Shown: positions 25,784 through 33,795 of the stretch, one piece after another
How positions within the stretch are numbered: the first letter of the stretch is position 1
Layout of the letters: every line of letters begins with the position of its first letter
Assembly: GCA_965602225.1 (NCBI GenBank)
Contig: CBFCYE010000013.1
Location: 1-64,000, forward strand
DNA from: Tenderia sp965602225
Lineage (GTDB): Bacteria; Pseudomonadota; Gammaproteobacteria; Tenderiales; Tenderiaceae
DNA length: 64,000 nt
Direction: 5' to 3'
Made by a program: the position numbers and the translations under genes
Notes under the pieces: generated by a model
What the model was told of the DNA's origin: nothing
Seen by the model: the letters and a program-made list of their open reading frames with translations, nothing else
Databases searched by the model: none

Positions 25784-27142
25784 GTGGCTTTACCAGGTGC
25801 AGGACAAGTTGGCGGCAAGGCCGCAGCAGGGCGCTTTAGTGAGCTGAAGCGCCGTTTGTTTTTTGTGCTGGGCGCAATCATTGTGTTCCGTATTGGTGCT
25901 CATATCCCTGTTCCAGGTGTAGACCCAATAGCGCTGGCTGAGCTGTTTAATCAGCAGAAAGGCACAATCATTGACATGTTTAACATGTTCTCTGGTGGTG
26001 CGTTATCGCGATTTACTGTGTTTGCGATTGGTATCATGCCGTATATTTCGGCTTCTATTATTATGCAGTTGCTGACATCGGTTTTACCGAAGCTCGAGCA
26101 GTTGAAGAAAGAAGGTGAGGCTGGTCGACGTAAAATATCGCAATATACGCGTTATTTTACAGTTGTATTGGCCACTATTCAGGCAGGTGGTGTTGCGTAT
26201 GCCCTGCAAAGCCAACAGTTTGGTGGAATGCCAGTGGTAATTGAACCTGGCCCAGCCTTTATGTTCACGGCTATAGCCACACTTGTTGCTGGCACAATGT
26301 TTTTGATGTGGCTGGGTGAGCAGGTTACTGAACGTGGTATTGGAAACGGTATCTCTATCATCATTTTTGCAGGTATTGTGGCTGGTTTGCCTTCGGCAAT
26401 TGGTGGCACATTAGAGCTTGGTAGTACTGGCGAATTAAGTCTATTCATGATTTTCTTTTTCATGGTATTGGCTGTTGCGGTTACCTTCTTCGTTGTTTTT
26501 GTTGAACGTGGCCAAAGACGAATTACAGTCAATTACGCCAAACGTCAGCAGGGTAAAAAGATGTATGGTGGTCACACTAGTCATCTGCCGCTTAAGTTGA
26601 ATATGGCTGGGGTAATACCGCCAATATTTGCTTCAAGTATTATTTTATTTCCTGCCACGGTTGCTGGAATGTTTGGCCAGGGCAATGAAAACCTGTCATG
26701 GTTGCAGGATGTTGCGACAATGCTGTCACCAGGACAGCCTATTTATGTGATGATGTATGCGCTTGCAATTGTCTTCTTTTGCTTCTTTTACACCGCATTA
26801 CAGTTCAATCCGAGAGATACTGCCGACAATTTGAAGAAGTCGGGCGCTTTCATTCCTGGGATACGTCCTGGTGAACAGACTGCGCGATATATCGATACTG
26901 TTATGACGCGGCTGACAGTGGCTGGTGCGATTTACATTACGCTGGTGTGTTTGTTGCCAGAGTTTCTAATAGTTAACTGGAATGTCCCATTTTATTTTGG
27001 TGGTACTTCTTTGTTGATTATCGTTGTTGTGGTCATGGATTTCATGGCTCAAATGCAGGCCCATTTAACTTCCCATCAATATGATGGGGTGATGAAGAAG
27101 GCCAATCTTAAAGGGTATGGCGGAAACGGTCTCGTTCGCTAG
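25784..27142 (+). CDS. secY: Preprotein translocase subunit SecY
   Basis: The channel-forming subunit of SecYEG. The 452 residues (E. coli 443) hold ten hydrophobic segments and begin at GTG 25784, which directly abuts the rplO stop. Typical motifs: RIGAHIPVPGVD near residue 36, FNMFSGGALSRFTVFAIGIM (plug region near 66), GIGNGISIIIFAGIV near 188, and the cytoplasmic loop VNYAKRQQGKKMYGGHTSHL near 250. With secE at 252-596 and secG not in the window. It ends the spc set; a probable promoter follows before rpmJ. Confidence 0.98.
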   Translation: MALPGAGQVGGKAAAGRFSELKRRLFFVLGAIIVFRIGAHIPVPGVDPIALAELFNQQKGTIIDMFNMFSGGALSRFTVFAIGIMPYISASIIMQLLTSVLPKLEQLKKEGEAGRRKISQYTRYFTVVLATIQAGGVAYALQSQQFGGMPVVIEPGPAFMFTAIATLVAGTMFLMWLGEQVTERGIGNGISIIIFAGIVAGLPSAIGGTLELGSTGELSLFMIFFFMVLAVAVTFFVVFVERGQRRITVNYAKRQQGKKMYGGHTSHLPLKLNMAGVIPPIFASSIILFPATVAGMFGQGNENLSWLQDVATMLSPGQPIYVMMYALAIVFFCFFYTALQFNPRDTADNLKKSGAFIPGIRPGEQTARYIDTVMTRLTVAGAIYITLVCLLPEFLIVNWNVPFYFGGTSLLIIVVVVMDFMAQMQAHLTSHQYDGVMKKANLKGYGGNGLVR

Positions 27143-27169
27143 TCTTTTGCCTTAAAACTAAGATTTTGC

Positions 27170-27198
27170 TTGGGATTTGGCGGTGGCTGGGGTATAAT
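27170..27198 (+). promoter_or_regulatory. Probable promoter upstream of rpmJ/alpha operon
   Basis: A perfect -10 TATAAT (27193-27198) is preceded at 17 bp by TTGGGA (27170-27175), three of the first three -35 positions matching plus the last. It sits in the secY-rpmJ gap, so it can supply extra transcription of rpmJ-rpsMKD-rpoA-rplQ in addition to read-through. Boxes are seen; activity is inferred. Confidence 0.65.
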
Positions 27199-27215
27199 TC
27201 GCCTCACTTTTTTCG

Positions 27216-27233
27216 AGGGGTAATCCCCCTTTT
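27216..27233 (+). promoter_or_regulatory. Small hairpin with T run in the rpmJ leader
   Basis: AGGGG (27216-27220) pairs with CCCCT (27226-27230) and is followed by further Ts. It lies about ten bases past the expected transcription start of the promoter at 27170-27198 and upstream of the rpmJ GGAG (27240-27243). The stem is short, so it would be a weak terminator or attenuator of secY read-through at most. Confidence 0.35.
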
Positions 27234-27251
27234 GATTTTGGAGATGTTGCA

Positions 27252-27365
27252 ATGAAGGTTCGTGCTTCTGTTAAGAAGATTTGCCGTAACTGTAAGGTTA
27301 TTAAGCGAAAAGGCGTTATTCGGGTAATTTGTAAAGAAGCCCGTCATAAGCAGCGTCAAGGTTAA
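27252..27365 (+). CDS. rpmJ: 50S ribosomal protein L36 (zinc type)
   Basis: The smallest 50S protein, 37 residues, binding 23S rRNA near the L7/L12 stalk side. It starts MKVRASVKKICRNCKVIKRK and ends EARHKQRQG. The zinc ligands C11, C14, C27 and H32 are all present, so this is the C+ (zinc-binding) form. GGAG lies 8 nt before the ATG. It lies between secY and rpsM, the usual place. Bacteria often carry a zinc-free paralogue used in zinc starvation; none is in this window. Confidence 0.95.
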   Translation: MKVRASVKKICRNCKVIKRKGVIRVICKEARHKQRQG

Positions 27366-27393
27366 AAAACGAGAGTTTTCATTCTGATTAGAT

Positions 27394-27423
27394 CTCGAAC
27401 ACTTGATTTAAATAGCGTTCGAG
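27394..27423 (+). promoter_or_regulatory. Stem-loop in the rpmJ-rpsM gap, possible S4 site
   Basis: CTCGAAC (27394-27400) pairs perfectly with GTTCGAG (27417-27423) around a 16-nt AT-rich loop, 59 nt before the rpsM ATG. In E. coli the alpha-operon mRNA forms a pseudoknot around the rpsM start that S4 binds to repress translation. The position suits such control, but I cannot show a pseudoknot by eye, so the role is only a suggestion. Confidence 0.3.
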
Positions 27424-27481
27424 GCTAAAATTTCGCGTTTTCCGATATGGCCAGCTGGCCAGAGTAAAGGAGTTGCCTGAG

Positions 27482-27838
27482 ATGGCTCGTATTGCAGGTA
27501 TCAACATTCCGGTAAATAAACATGCTGAAATTGCTTTGACAGCAATTTATGGCGTTGGTCGTACTCGTGCACGTCAATTGTGTGCGGTAGTGGGGATTAA
27601 CCCTGCTACAAAGATCAAGGATCTGCCGGAATCAGAAATTGAGGCACTTCGTGGAGAAGTCGCCAAATTCACAGTCGAAGGTGATCTTCGTCGTGAAGTG
27701 TCTATGAATATTAAACGTCTGATGGATCTGGGTTGCTTTCGTGGCATCCGTCATCGTCGTGGTCTTCCGCTGCGTGGCCAACGTACTCGTACGAATGCCC
27801 GGACCCGTAAGGGCCCACGTAAGCCAATTAAGAGATAA
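27482..27838 (+). CDS. rpsM: 30S ribosomal protein S13
   Basis: S13 sits at the top of the 30S head and makes bridges to L5 and tRNA. Starting at ATG 27482 gives 118 residues, as in E. coli, beginning MARIAGINIPVNKHAEIALT. AAGGAG at 27467-27472 is 9 nt upstream. An in-frame TTG three codons earlier lies inside this Shine-Dalgarno region and is rejected. The C-terminus has GLPLRGQRTRTNARTRKGPR. Confidence 0.97.
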   Translation: MARIAGINIPVNKHAEIALTAIYGVGRTRARQLCAVVGINPATKIKDLPESEIEALRGEVAKFTVEGDLRREVSMNIKRLMDLGCFRGIRHRRGLPLRGQRTRTNARTRKGPRKPIKR

Positions 27839-27850
27839 CTGGATTAGGAT

Positions 27851-28243
27851 ATGGCAAAGCCAAGCACAACACGTACGCGTAAGCGCGTTAAAAAAGATGT
27901 GGTCGATGGAATAGCGCACGTTCACGCGTCGTTTAATAACACCATCATCACTATTACTGACCGCCAAGGAAATACCCTTGCTTGGGCAACTGCTGGTGGC
28001 TCTGGTTTTCGTGGTTCACGAAAGAGCACACCTTTTGCAGCCCAGGTTGCTGCAGAGCGTGCCGGTGCTGTTGTAAAAGAATTCGGCATGAAGAATATGG
28101 ATGTCATGGTAAAGGGCCCAGGTCCTGGTCGTGAGTCTGCAGTACGTGCACTCAACTTGAGTGGCTTCAAGATTAATAGCATTACGGATGTGACGCCAAT
28201 TCCACATAATGGCTGTCGCCCACCTAAGAAACGTAGAGTTTAG
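27851..28243 (+). CDS. rpsK: 30S ribosomal protein S11
   Basis: S11 forms the platform near the E site. The 130 residues (E. coli 129) contain GIAHVHASFNNTIITITDRQ, GSGFRGSRKSTPFAAQVAAE and the C-terminal DVTPIPHNGCRPPKKRRV. The asparagine-glycine in the last block is the known isoaspartate site of E. coli S11. It lies 12 nt after rpsM and 14 nt before rpsD. Confidence 0.98.
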   Translation: MAKPSTTRTRKRVKKDVVDGIAHVHASFNNTIITITDRQGNTLAWATAGGSGFRGSRKSTPFAAQVAAERAGAVVKEFGMKNMDVMVKGPGPGRESAVRALNLSGFKINSITDVTPIPHNGCRPPKKRRV

Positions 28244-28257
28244 TTCGGAGAACTGTT

Positions 28258-28884
28258 GTGGCTAGATATATAGGCTCAAAATGTCGGTTATGTCGCCGTG
28301 AAGGTGAGAAACTTTTCCTGAAAGGCGAAAAGTGCTACACCTCAAAATGTGCTATTGAGAATCGTGCTTTTCCGCCAGGTCAGCATGGCCAGCGCCGCAG
28401 TCGTTTGACTGACTATGGTGTGCAGTTGCGCGAAAAACAAAAGATGCGTCGTATTTACGGCATTCTGGAAGCTCAGTTTCGCTCTTACTATAAAGAAGCT
28501 GATCGTCGCAAGGGCTCTACAGGTGAAAACCTGCTCAAGCTTTTGGAAGGACGTCTGGATAATGTTGTTTACCGCATGGGTTTTGCAGCTTCACGTACTG
28601 AAGCTCGTCAGCTGGTTCGACACAAAGGCATAGTTGTAAACGGTGCTAAGGTTAATATTCCTAGCTACCAAGTAAAAGCGAATGATTCAGTTGCTGTTAG
28701 TGAAAAAGCTAAAAGTCAATTGCGAATTAAGGCTGCAATTGAATTTGCACAGCAACGCGGTCTGGTTGACTGGATTGATGTGGATGCTAGCAAAATGGCT
28801 GGTGTATTCAAATCTGTACCTGAGCGTAGTGATCTGCCTGCTGAAATTAACGAAAGCTTGGTTGTTGAGTTGTATTCTAAGTAA
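28258..28884 (+). CDS. rpsD: 30S ribosomal protein S4
   Basis: S4 is a primary assembly protein, a fidelity determinant and the repressor of the alpha operon in E. coli. The 208 residues (E. coli 206) start at GTG 28258 with ARYIGSKCRLCRREGEKLFL. The N-terminus keeps a C-x2-C-x(~20)-C cluster (CRLC and CYTSKC), suggesting the zinc-binding form, unlike E. coli S4. The S4 RNA-binding domain is near residues 95-160 (RLDNVVYRMGFAASRTEARQ). Confidence 0.97.
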   Translation: MARYIGSKCRLCRREGEKLFLKGEKCYTSKCAIENRAFPPGQHGQRRSRLTDYGVQLREKQKMRRIYGILEAQFRSYYKEADRRKGSTGENLLKLLEGRLDNVVYRMGFAASRTEARQLVRHKGIVVNGAKVNIPSYQVKANDSVAVSEKAKSQLRIKAAIEFAQQRGLVDWIDVDASKMAGVFKSVPERSDLPAEINESLVVELYSK

Positions 28885-28934
28885 TTGTTGTTTAGGTATT
28901 TTTTTAGCTCACAGTTTTATAAAGAGGACGGCAT

Positions 28935-29933
28935 ATGCAAAGCTCAGTAACTGAGTTTTTGAAACCCCGAGTTGTTGATGTTCAGGAAATCAGCAGTAAT
29001 CATGCAAAGGTTATTCTTGAGCCTCTGGAGCTTGGTTTTGGTCATACCTTGGGTAATGCGATACGTCGTATCCTGTTGTCTTCGATGCCTGGTGCGGCTG
29101 TTGTTGAGGCCGAAATTGAAGGTGTTCTTCATGAATACACAAGTATTGAAGGTGTTCAAGAAGACGTAATTGAAATTCTGCTTAACCTGAAAGAGCTTTC
29201 TGTACGCATGCATGAAGGAACTGAAGCCACTCTTACAATTAGTAAGAGTGGTGCTGGTCCGGTTTTGGCAAGTGACATTCAACTGCCACACAATGTTGAA
29301 ATCGTGAATCCTGATCATGTTATTGCCAACTTGACTGACGCCGGTAAACTCAACGCTACTCTTAAGGTAAAGCTGGGTCGTGGTTATGTTCCTGCCACAG
29401 CACGTGATGAAGCTGAAGAGACTCGTCCAATTGGTAATTTGCGCTTAGACGCATCTTTCAGTCCTGTTCGTCGTGTTGCCTATGCAGTTGAGCGTGCCCG
29501 TGTAGAACAGCGCACTGACTTGGATAAACTGATTATCGACCTGGAAACAAATGGTGCGATTGATCCAGAAGAAGCAATTCGTCGTGCAGCTAATATTCTT
29601 CGTGATCAGCTTTCAATCTTTGTTGACCTGAAGGGTACTGAAGAAATGGTTGCTGTTCCTCAGGAGGCTGAGATTGATCCAGTCTTGTTACGTCCGGTAG
29701 ATGATCTGGAATTGACGGTTCGTTCAGCTAACTGCCTAAAGGCAGAGAATATTTATTACATAGGTGATTTAATTCAGCGTACAGAAGTTGAGTTGTTAAA
29801 GACTCCAAATCTGGGTAAAAAATCGCTGACCGAAATCAAAGACATTTTAGCTACTCATGAGTTGTCACTGGGTATGCGTTTGGAAAACTGGCCGCCAGCG
29901 AGTCTGAAACAAGACGAACAGGCATCTGCATAA
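28935..29933 (+). CDS. rpoA: DNA-directed RNA polymerase subunit alpha
   Basis: Alpha subunit, 332 residues (E. coli 329). The N-terminal domain dimerises and assembles beta and beta' (LEPLELGFGHTLGNAIRRIL near residue 31). The C-terminal domain binds UP elements and activators and has LELTVRSANCLKAENIYYIG and LLKTPNLGKKSLTEIKDILA near residues 255-310, including the conserved DNA-contacting Arg-Ser-Ala-Asn-Cys. GAGG precedes the ATG. It is 50 nt after rpsD and 52 nt before rplQ. Confidence 0.99.
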   Translation: MQSSVTEFLKPRVVDVQEISSNHAKVILEPLELGFGHTLGNAIRRILLSSMPGAAVVEAEIEGVLHEYTSIEGVQEDVIEILLNLKELSVRMHEGTEATLTISKSGAGPVLASDIQLPHNVEIVNPDHVIANLTDAGKLNATLKVKLGRGYVPATARDEAEETRPIGNLRLDASFSPVRRVAYAVERARVEQRTDLDKLIIDLETNGAIDPEEAIRRAANILRDQLSIFVDLKGTEEMVAVPQEAEIDPVLLRPVDDLELTVRSANCLKAENIYYIGDLIQRTEVELLKTPNLGKKSLTEIKDILATHELSLGMRLENWPPASLKQDEQASA

Positions 29934-29985
29934 GCAGAGAGTGGTCAAAAGTTGTTGGTAGTTTGAAACCATAAGGAATTAAGTA

Positions 29986-30363
29986 ATGCGTCACCGCAAA
30001 AGTGGTCGTCAGTTAGGACGTAACAGTAGTCATCGTAAGGCGATGTTCAAAAATCTTACTGCTTCTCTTATTGAGCATGAGGTTATAAAGACTACTTTGC
30101 CAAAGGCAAAAGAGCTTCGCCGTCATGCTGAGCCTCTGATTACTATGGCTAAGGAAGATAGCGCATCTAAACGTCGTTTGGCTTTCAGTCGTCTGCGCAG
30201 TGATCAAGCTGTTGGTAAACTATTCAATGAACTTGGTCCTCGTTATAAGGCCCGTCCAGGTGGTTATCTTCGTATTCTGAAATGCGGTTATCGCCCTGGT
30301 GATAAAGCACCTATGGCTATTGTTGAGCTTGTTGATCGTCCAGAAGCTGCTGCAGCTGAATAA
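29986..30363 (+). CDS. rplQ: 50S ribosomal protein L17
   Basis: L17 lies at the tunnel-exit side of the 50S subunit. The 125 residues (E. coli 127) start MRHRKSGRQLGRNSSHRKAM and contain RPGGYLRILKCGYRPGDKAP near residue 90. AAGGAA precedes the ATG by about 7 nt. It is the last gene of the alpha set, and a strong terminator follows 22 nt after the stop. Confidence 0.98.
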   Translation: MRHRKSGRQLGRNSSHRKAMFKNLTASLIEHEVIKTTLPKAKELRRHAEPLITMAKEDSASKRRLAFSRLRSDQAVGKLFNELGPRYKARPGGYLRILKCGYRPGDKAPMAIVELVDRPEAAAAE

Positions 30364-30385
30364 GCTTAGCACTTTAAAGTATCAA

Positions 30386-30415
30386 TAAAAAAGCCGGGCT
30401 AAGCCCGGCTTTTTT
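30386..30415 (+). terminator. Intrinsic terminator after rplQ
   Basis: AGCCGGGC (30392-30399), loop TAA, GCCCGGCT (30403-30410) and TTTTT (30411-30415), preceded by a run of A. This is a textbook Rho-independent terminator and closes the 18-kb run of translation genes that begins at the rpsL promoter. The A run makes it potentially active in both directions. Confidence 0.95.
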
Positions 30416-30458
30416 ATTATGTGGCCAACAGAAAGAATATTTTTGAAGGCGGTTATTT

Positions 30459-31199
30459 ATGCTTGTTCTGTTTACGGACTTTGGTTGCTGCGGGCCCTAT
30501 GTTGGGCAGATGAAAGCAGCTATCTATCAAGTTAACTCTGCTGCAACAATTGTTGATCTTTTTTCTAATGCGCCAGGGTTTAATCCATGGGCAAGCAGTT
30601 ATTTGTTGGCCGCACACAGCCACTATTTTCCTCCGGGTACCATTTTTGTCTGTGTTGTTGATCCGGGTGTTGGTACTGATCAGCGAGAACCCGTTGTCGC
30701 TGAGATTGATGGGCGATTTTATGTCGGTCCAAACAATGGACTTTTTGATGTCGTGGCAAAACAGGCTGAAATCGGTTTAATTAGCGAAATATTATGGCGC
30801 CCAGATCATTTGTCACACACTTTTCACGGTCGTGACCTTTTTGCACCAATTGCTGGGTATTTATCTCTCGGTCAGTGTTCAGATGACCATCTAGCACCAG
30901 CAAGAACTTTTACTGTTGAAGATGTGCCAGAAGACCTTTTTGAAATTGTCTATATTGATGATTATGGCAATGCTGTCACAGGTATTCGTGTTTGCTCAAT
31001 TAGCCAATCTTCAGTGTTGCAGGTTAATGGCTTTGAGCTGCGTTATGCTAATACTTTCGCCGAGGTCTCTAAAGGAGAATTATTCTGGTACGAAAACTCG
31101 GTTGGTTTGGTTGAGGTGGCTATGAATCGTGGAAGTGCTACAGCTAAAATTGGCCTGGTAATTGGTGATGAAATAAAGCTTGTTACTGATTTGTCTTAA
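30459..31199 (+). CDS. SAM hydroxide adenosyltransferase family protein (DUF62)
   Basis: Member of the family that includes SAM hydroxide adenosyltransferases (which split S-adenosylmethionine into adenosine and methionine) and the fluorinase/chlorinase enzymes. The 246 residues show LFTDFGCCGPYVGQMKAAIY at the N-terminus, VVDPGVGTDQREPVV near residue 66, YVGPNNGLFDVV near 91 and HTFHGRDLFAPIAGYLS near 122, the usual blocks. The Asp of TDFG and of DPGVG and the GPNNG loop are intact. It is probably a hydrolase rather than a halogenase, since these are the common members, but specificity is inferred. AAGGCGG precedes the ATG. Confidence 0.85.
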   Translation: MLVLFTDFGCCGPYVGQMKAAIYQVNSAATIVDLFSNAPGFNPWASSYLLAAHSHYFPPGTIFVCVVDPGVGTDQREPVVAEIDGRFYVGPNNGLFDVVAKQAEIGLISEILWRPDHLSHTFHGRDLFAPIAGYLSLGQCSDDHLAPARTFTVEDVPEDLFEIVYIDDYGNAVTGIRVCSISQSSVLQVNGFELRYANTFAEVSKGELFWYENSVGLVEVAMNRGSATAKIGLVIGDEIKLVTDLS

Positions 31200-31272
31200 C
31201 TATAATTACGTGTCGTTTTCAGGTTTACTGTTTTTAGATTTCATATCATATTTTTGTTGAGTTAAATGCTAG

Positions 31273-32355
31273 ATGGAAAATTTACTAGGTCGCTGGTTCA
31301 AAAAATACTTTACTGATCCGGAAGGGGTGATTCTTGCGGTTCTGCTGATTCTTGGTTTTACTGTTGTAATCTTTTTTGGTGACATGCTGGCTCCTGTTTT
31401 AGCTAGTGTTGTGATTGCATATCTGCTTGAGGGTTTTGTCGGGCGGCTTGAAAATAGAGGCGTAAAACGATTTCTTGCAGTTTTATTGGTGTTCCTTATT
31501 TTTGTAACGTTTCTGTTATTCGTGTTTTTTGGTTTGGTGCCACTCCTTTCGAAACAGGTCGCCCAGCTGGTTCATGAAATCCCAAATATGGTTGGTGAGG
31601 GGCAGCGTTCACTATTACGTCTGACGGAGTTGTATCCGCACATGTTTAGTGAAGCTCAATTGAAAGATGTCATGACAGCAATTCGCTCAGGCTTAACCGA
31701 AATGGGGCAGGGAATTTTGTCATTTTCCCTGGCTTCACTTTCCACCCTTTTTACTATGCTGGTTTATATTGTGTTGCTGCCAGTGCTGGTGTTTTTCTTT
31801 ATGAAGGATAAAACCACCATTGTGGCCTGGATTACTCGCTATATGCCTAAGGAGCGTGGTGTTTCGCTACGAGTGTGGCGCGAGATGGATCGGCAGATTG
31901 GCAATTACGTGCGCGGCAAGTTTGTTGAGATCATGGTTGTTGGTATTATCTCGTATGTTGTGTTTGCCTTTATGGGACTTAATTACGCCAGTCTGCTTGG
32001 TGCTGCAGTTGGCTTGTCTGTAGTGGTTCCATACATTGGTGCCGTAGTTGTCACGGCGCCAGTGTTGTTGATTGGTTTCTTTCAATGGGGTTGGAGTGGT
32101 GACTTTGCCTATTTGGCGCTTGCCTATCTGATCATCCAAGGAATAGATGGCAATGTGTTGGTGCCGTGGCTATTTTCCGAAGCGGTAAACCTGCACCCAA
32201 TAGCAATTATTATCGCAATCCTAATATTTGGCGGTATGTGGGGTTTTTGGGGAGTATTTTTTGCTATCCCGTTGGCAACTTTGGTTAAGGCGGTTATTGA
32301 TGCCTGGCCTAAGGTGGTTGACGATGTGGCAACACCGCCAACCAGCCAGGTGTGA
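31273..32355 (+). CDS. AI-2E family transporter-like membrane protein (PerM type)
   Basis: A polytopic inner-membrane protein of the AI-2E/PerM family. The 360 residues have hydrophobic segments near 16-60, 65-90, 150-175 and a cluster between 210 and 340, with a soluble part near 95-150, the family layout. Typical sequences are GLNYASLLGAAVGLSVVVPY and LVPWLFSEAVNLHPIAIIIA. Family members have been linked to autoinducer-2 export or Na/H exchange; the substrate cannot be read from the sequence. It ends 3 nt before the stop of the convergent PhoH gene. Confidence 0.85.
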   Translation: MENLLGRWFKKYFTDPEGVILAVLLILGFTVVIFFGDMLAPVLASVVIAYLLEGFVGRLENRGVKRFLAVLLVFLIFVTFLLFVFFGLVPLLSKQVAQLVHEIPNMVGEGQRSLLRLTELYPHMFSEAQLKDVMTAIRSGLTEMGQGILSFSLASLSTLFTMLVYIVLLPVLVFFFMKDKTTIVAWITRYMPKERGVSLRVWREMDRQIGNYVRGKFVEIMVVGIISYVVFAFMGLNYASLLGAAVGLSVVVPYIGAVVVTAPVLLIGFFQWGWSGDFAYLALAYLIIQGIDGNVLVPWLFSEAVNLHPIAIIIAILIFGGMWGFWGVFFAIPLATLVKAVIDAWPKVVDDVATPPTSQV

Positions 32356-32358
32356 TAG

Positions 32359-33768
32359 TTATAGGTTTTTTGCGGCAAAGTCTGCCAGGCGTGACCGCTC
32401 ACCGCTGATTAGGGTGATGTGGCCGCTGTTTTCCCAATTTTTAAAGCGATCGACCGCAAAGGTTAGCCCTGAGGTGGTTTCTGTCAGATAAGGTGTATCG
32501 ATCTGGGCGATATTGCCTAGGCAGACTACCTTGGTTCCGGGGCCTGCGCGAGTGATGAGTGACTTCATCTGTTTAGATGTCAGGTTTTGTGCCTCGTCAA
32601 TAATTACAAATTTCTTCAGGAATGTGCGGCCGCGCATGAAGTTCATTGAATGGATCTTGATGCGGTTGCGGAGCAGATCATTGGTGGCCGCGCGGCCCCA
32701 TTCGCCGCCTTCGCCGCTAGAGAGCACTTCCATATTGTCCATCAGTGCCCCCATCCATGGCGCCATTTTTTCTTCTTCAGTGCCGGGCAGAAAACCAATG
32801 TCGTCGCCCATTGGAACGGTTGCACGGGTGACGATAATGTCATGGTAACGCTGCTCATCCAGAACCTGTGATAGACCTGCCGCCAGGGTAAGCAGCGTCT
32901 TGCCGGTTCCTGCCTGACCAAGCAGGCTAACAAAGTCTACCTCTGGATCCATCAGCAGATTCAGTGCAAAGTTTTGTTCGCGGTTGCGAGCATGAACACC
33001 CCAGACTGAATGATGTGAACTGTAAAAGTTTTTGTTCAGCTCAAGGGTTGCCACATTGTTATCAATCTCACGCACGCTGGCTTCAATGCCATGTTTTGCA
33101 GAGTCATACACCAATTGATTTGGATACCAGTTTTCCAGGTCTTCACCGGAGACTTTATAAAAGGTTTTGCCGTCGTCTTTCCATGAGGTCAAGTTGTCGC
33201 CATGTTCATCCCAAAAGTCCGCGTCAAGTTCTGCTTTACCGGTATATAGCAGACTCAGGTCTTCCAACACCTGGTCGTCCTGGTAATCTTCAGCAAGTAT
33301 GCCTAAGGCAGCAGCCTTGATGCGCAGGTTGATGTCTTTTGAGACCATGATTACTTTGGTATCGGAACGTGATTTTTGTAGTGCCAGTGCAGTCCCTAGG
33401 ATGTTGTTATCAACGATGTTGCCTGGCAGGCTGTCGGGCAGATTATATGAAAGGTTTTGCGTCTGGAAATAAACATGTCCGCTAACAAAGCTACTGTTGG
33501 CTGGCTCTGGTAGTTTGATGCCTTTTTCGATGTCTTTTTTCTGGGCACCGACAATCAGTTCTTCCATTACTCGGCTAGCTTGGCGGGCGTTGCGGGCGAC
33601 TTCAGAGTGGCCGCGCTTATTTTTATCAAGCTCCTCCAAAACCACCATCGGTAGAAAGATGTCGTGCTCTTGGAAGCGATAGAGACAGCTCGGGTCGTGC
33701 ATTAGGACGTTGGTATCTAAAACAAAGAAACGTTTTGCGCTTTGATCACGTATAGGTTTGTTAGGCAT
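32359..33768 (-). CDS. PIN domain-PhoH family ATPase (YlaK/PhoH2 type)
   Basis: Two-domain protein of 469 residues. The N-terminal PIN domain (residues about 14-140) has KRFFVLDTNVLMHD, a conserved EELDKNKRG and later acidic residues of a metal-dependent ribonuclease. The C-terminal PhoH ATPase domain has Walker A GQAGTGKTLL and Walker B VIIDEAQNLTSKQM. This architecture is known as PhoH2, for which RNA unwinding and cleavage have been reported. It runs convergent to the AI-2E gene and is followed in the same direction upstream by bcp (27 nt) and gcvR, so the three are probably an operon. Its physiological target is unknown. Confidence 0.92.
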   Translation of the reverse strand: MPNKPIRDQSAKRFFVLDTNVLMHDPSCLYRFQEHDIFLPMVVLEELDKNKRGHSEVARNARQASRVMEELIVGAQKKDIEKGIKLPEPANSSFVSGHVYFQTQNLSYNLPDSLPGNIVDNNILGTALALQKSRSDTKVIMVSKDINLRIKAAALGILAEDYQDDQVLEDLSLLYTGKAELDADFWDEHGDNLTSWKDDGKTFYKVSGEDLENWYPNQLVYDSAKHGIEASVREIDNNVATLELNKNFYSSHHSVWGVHARNREQNFALNLLMDPEVDFVSLLGQAGTGKTLLTLAAGLSQVLDEQRYHDIIVTRATVPMGDDIGFLPGTEEEKMAPWMGALMDNMEVLSSGEGGEWGRAATNDLLRNRIKIHSMNFMRGRTFLKKFVIIDEAQNLTSKQMKSLITRAGPGTKVVCLGNIAQIDTPYLTETTSGLTFAVDRFKNWENSGHITLISGERSRLADFAAKNL

Positions 33769-33795
33769 AAACTCTGCTGTCTCCTGCTATGTGGA

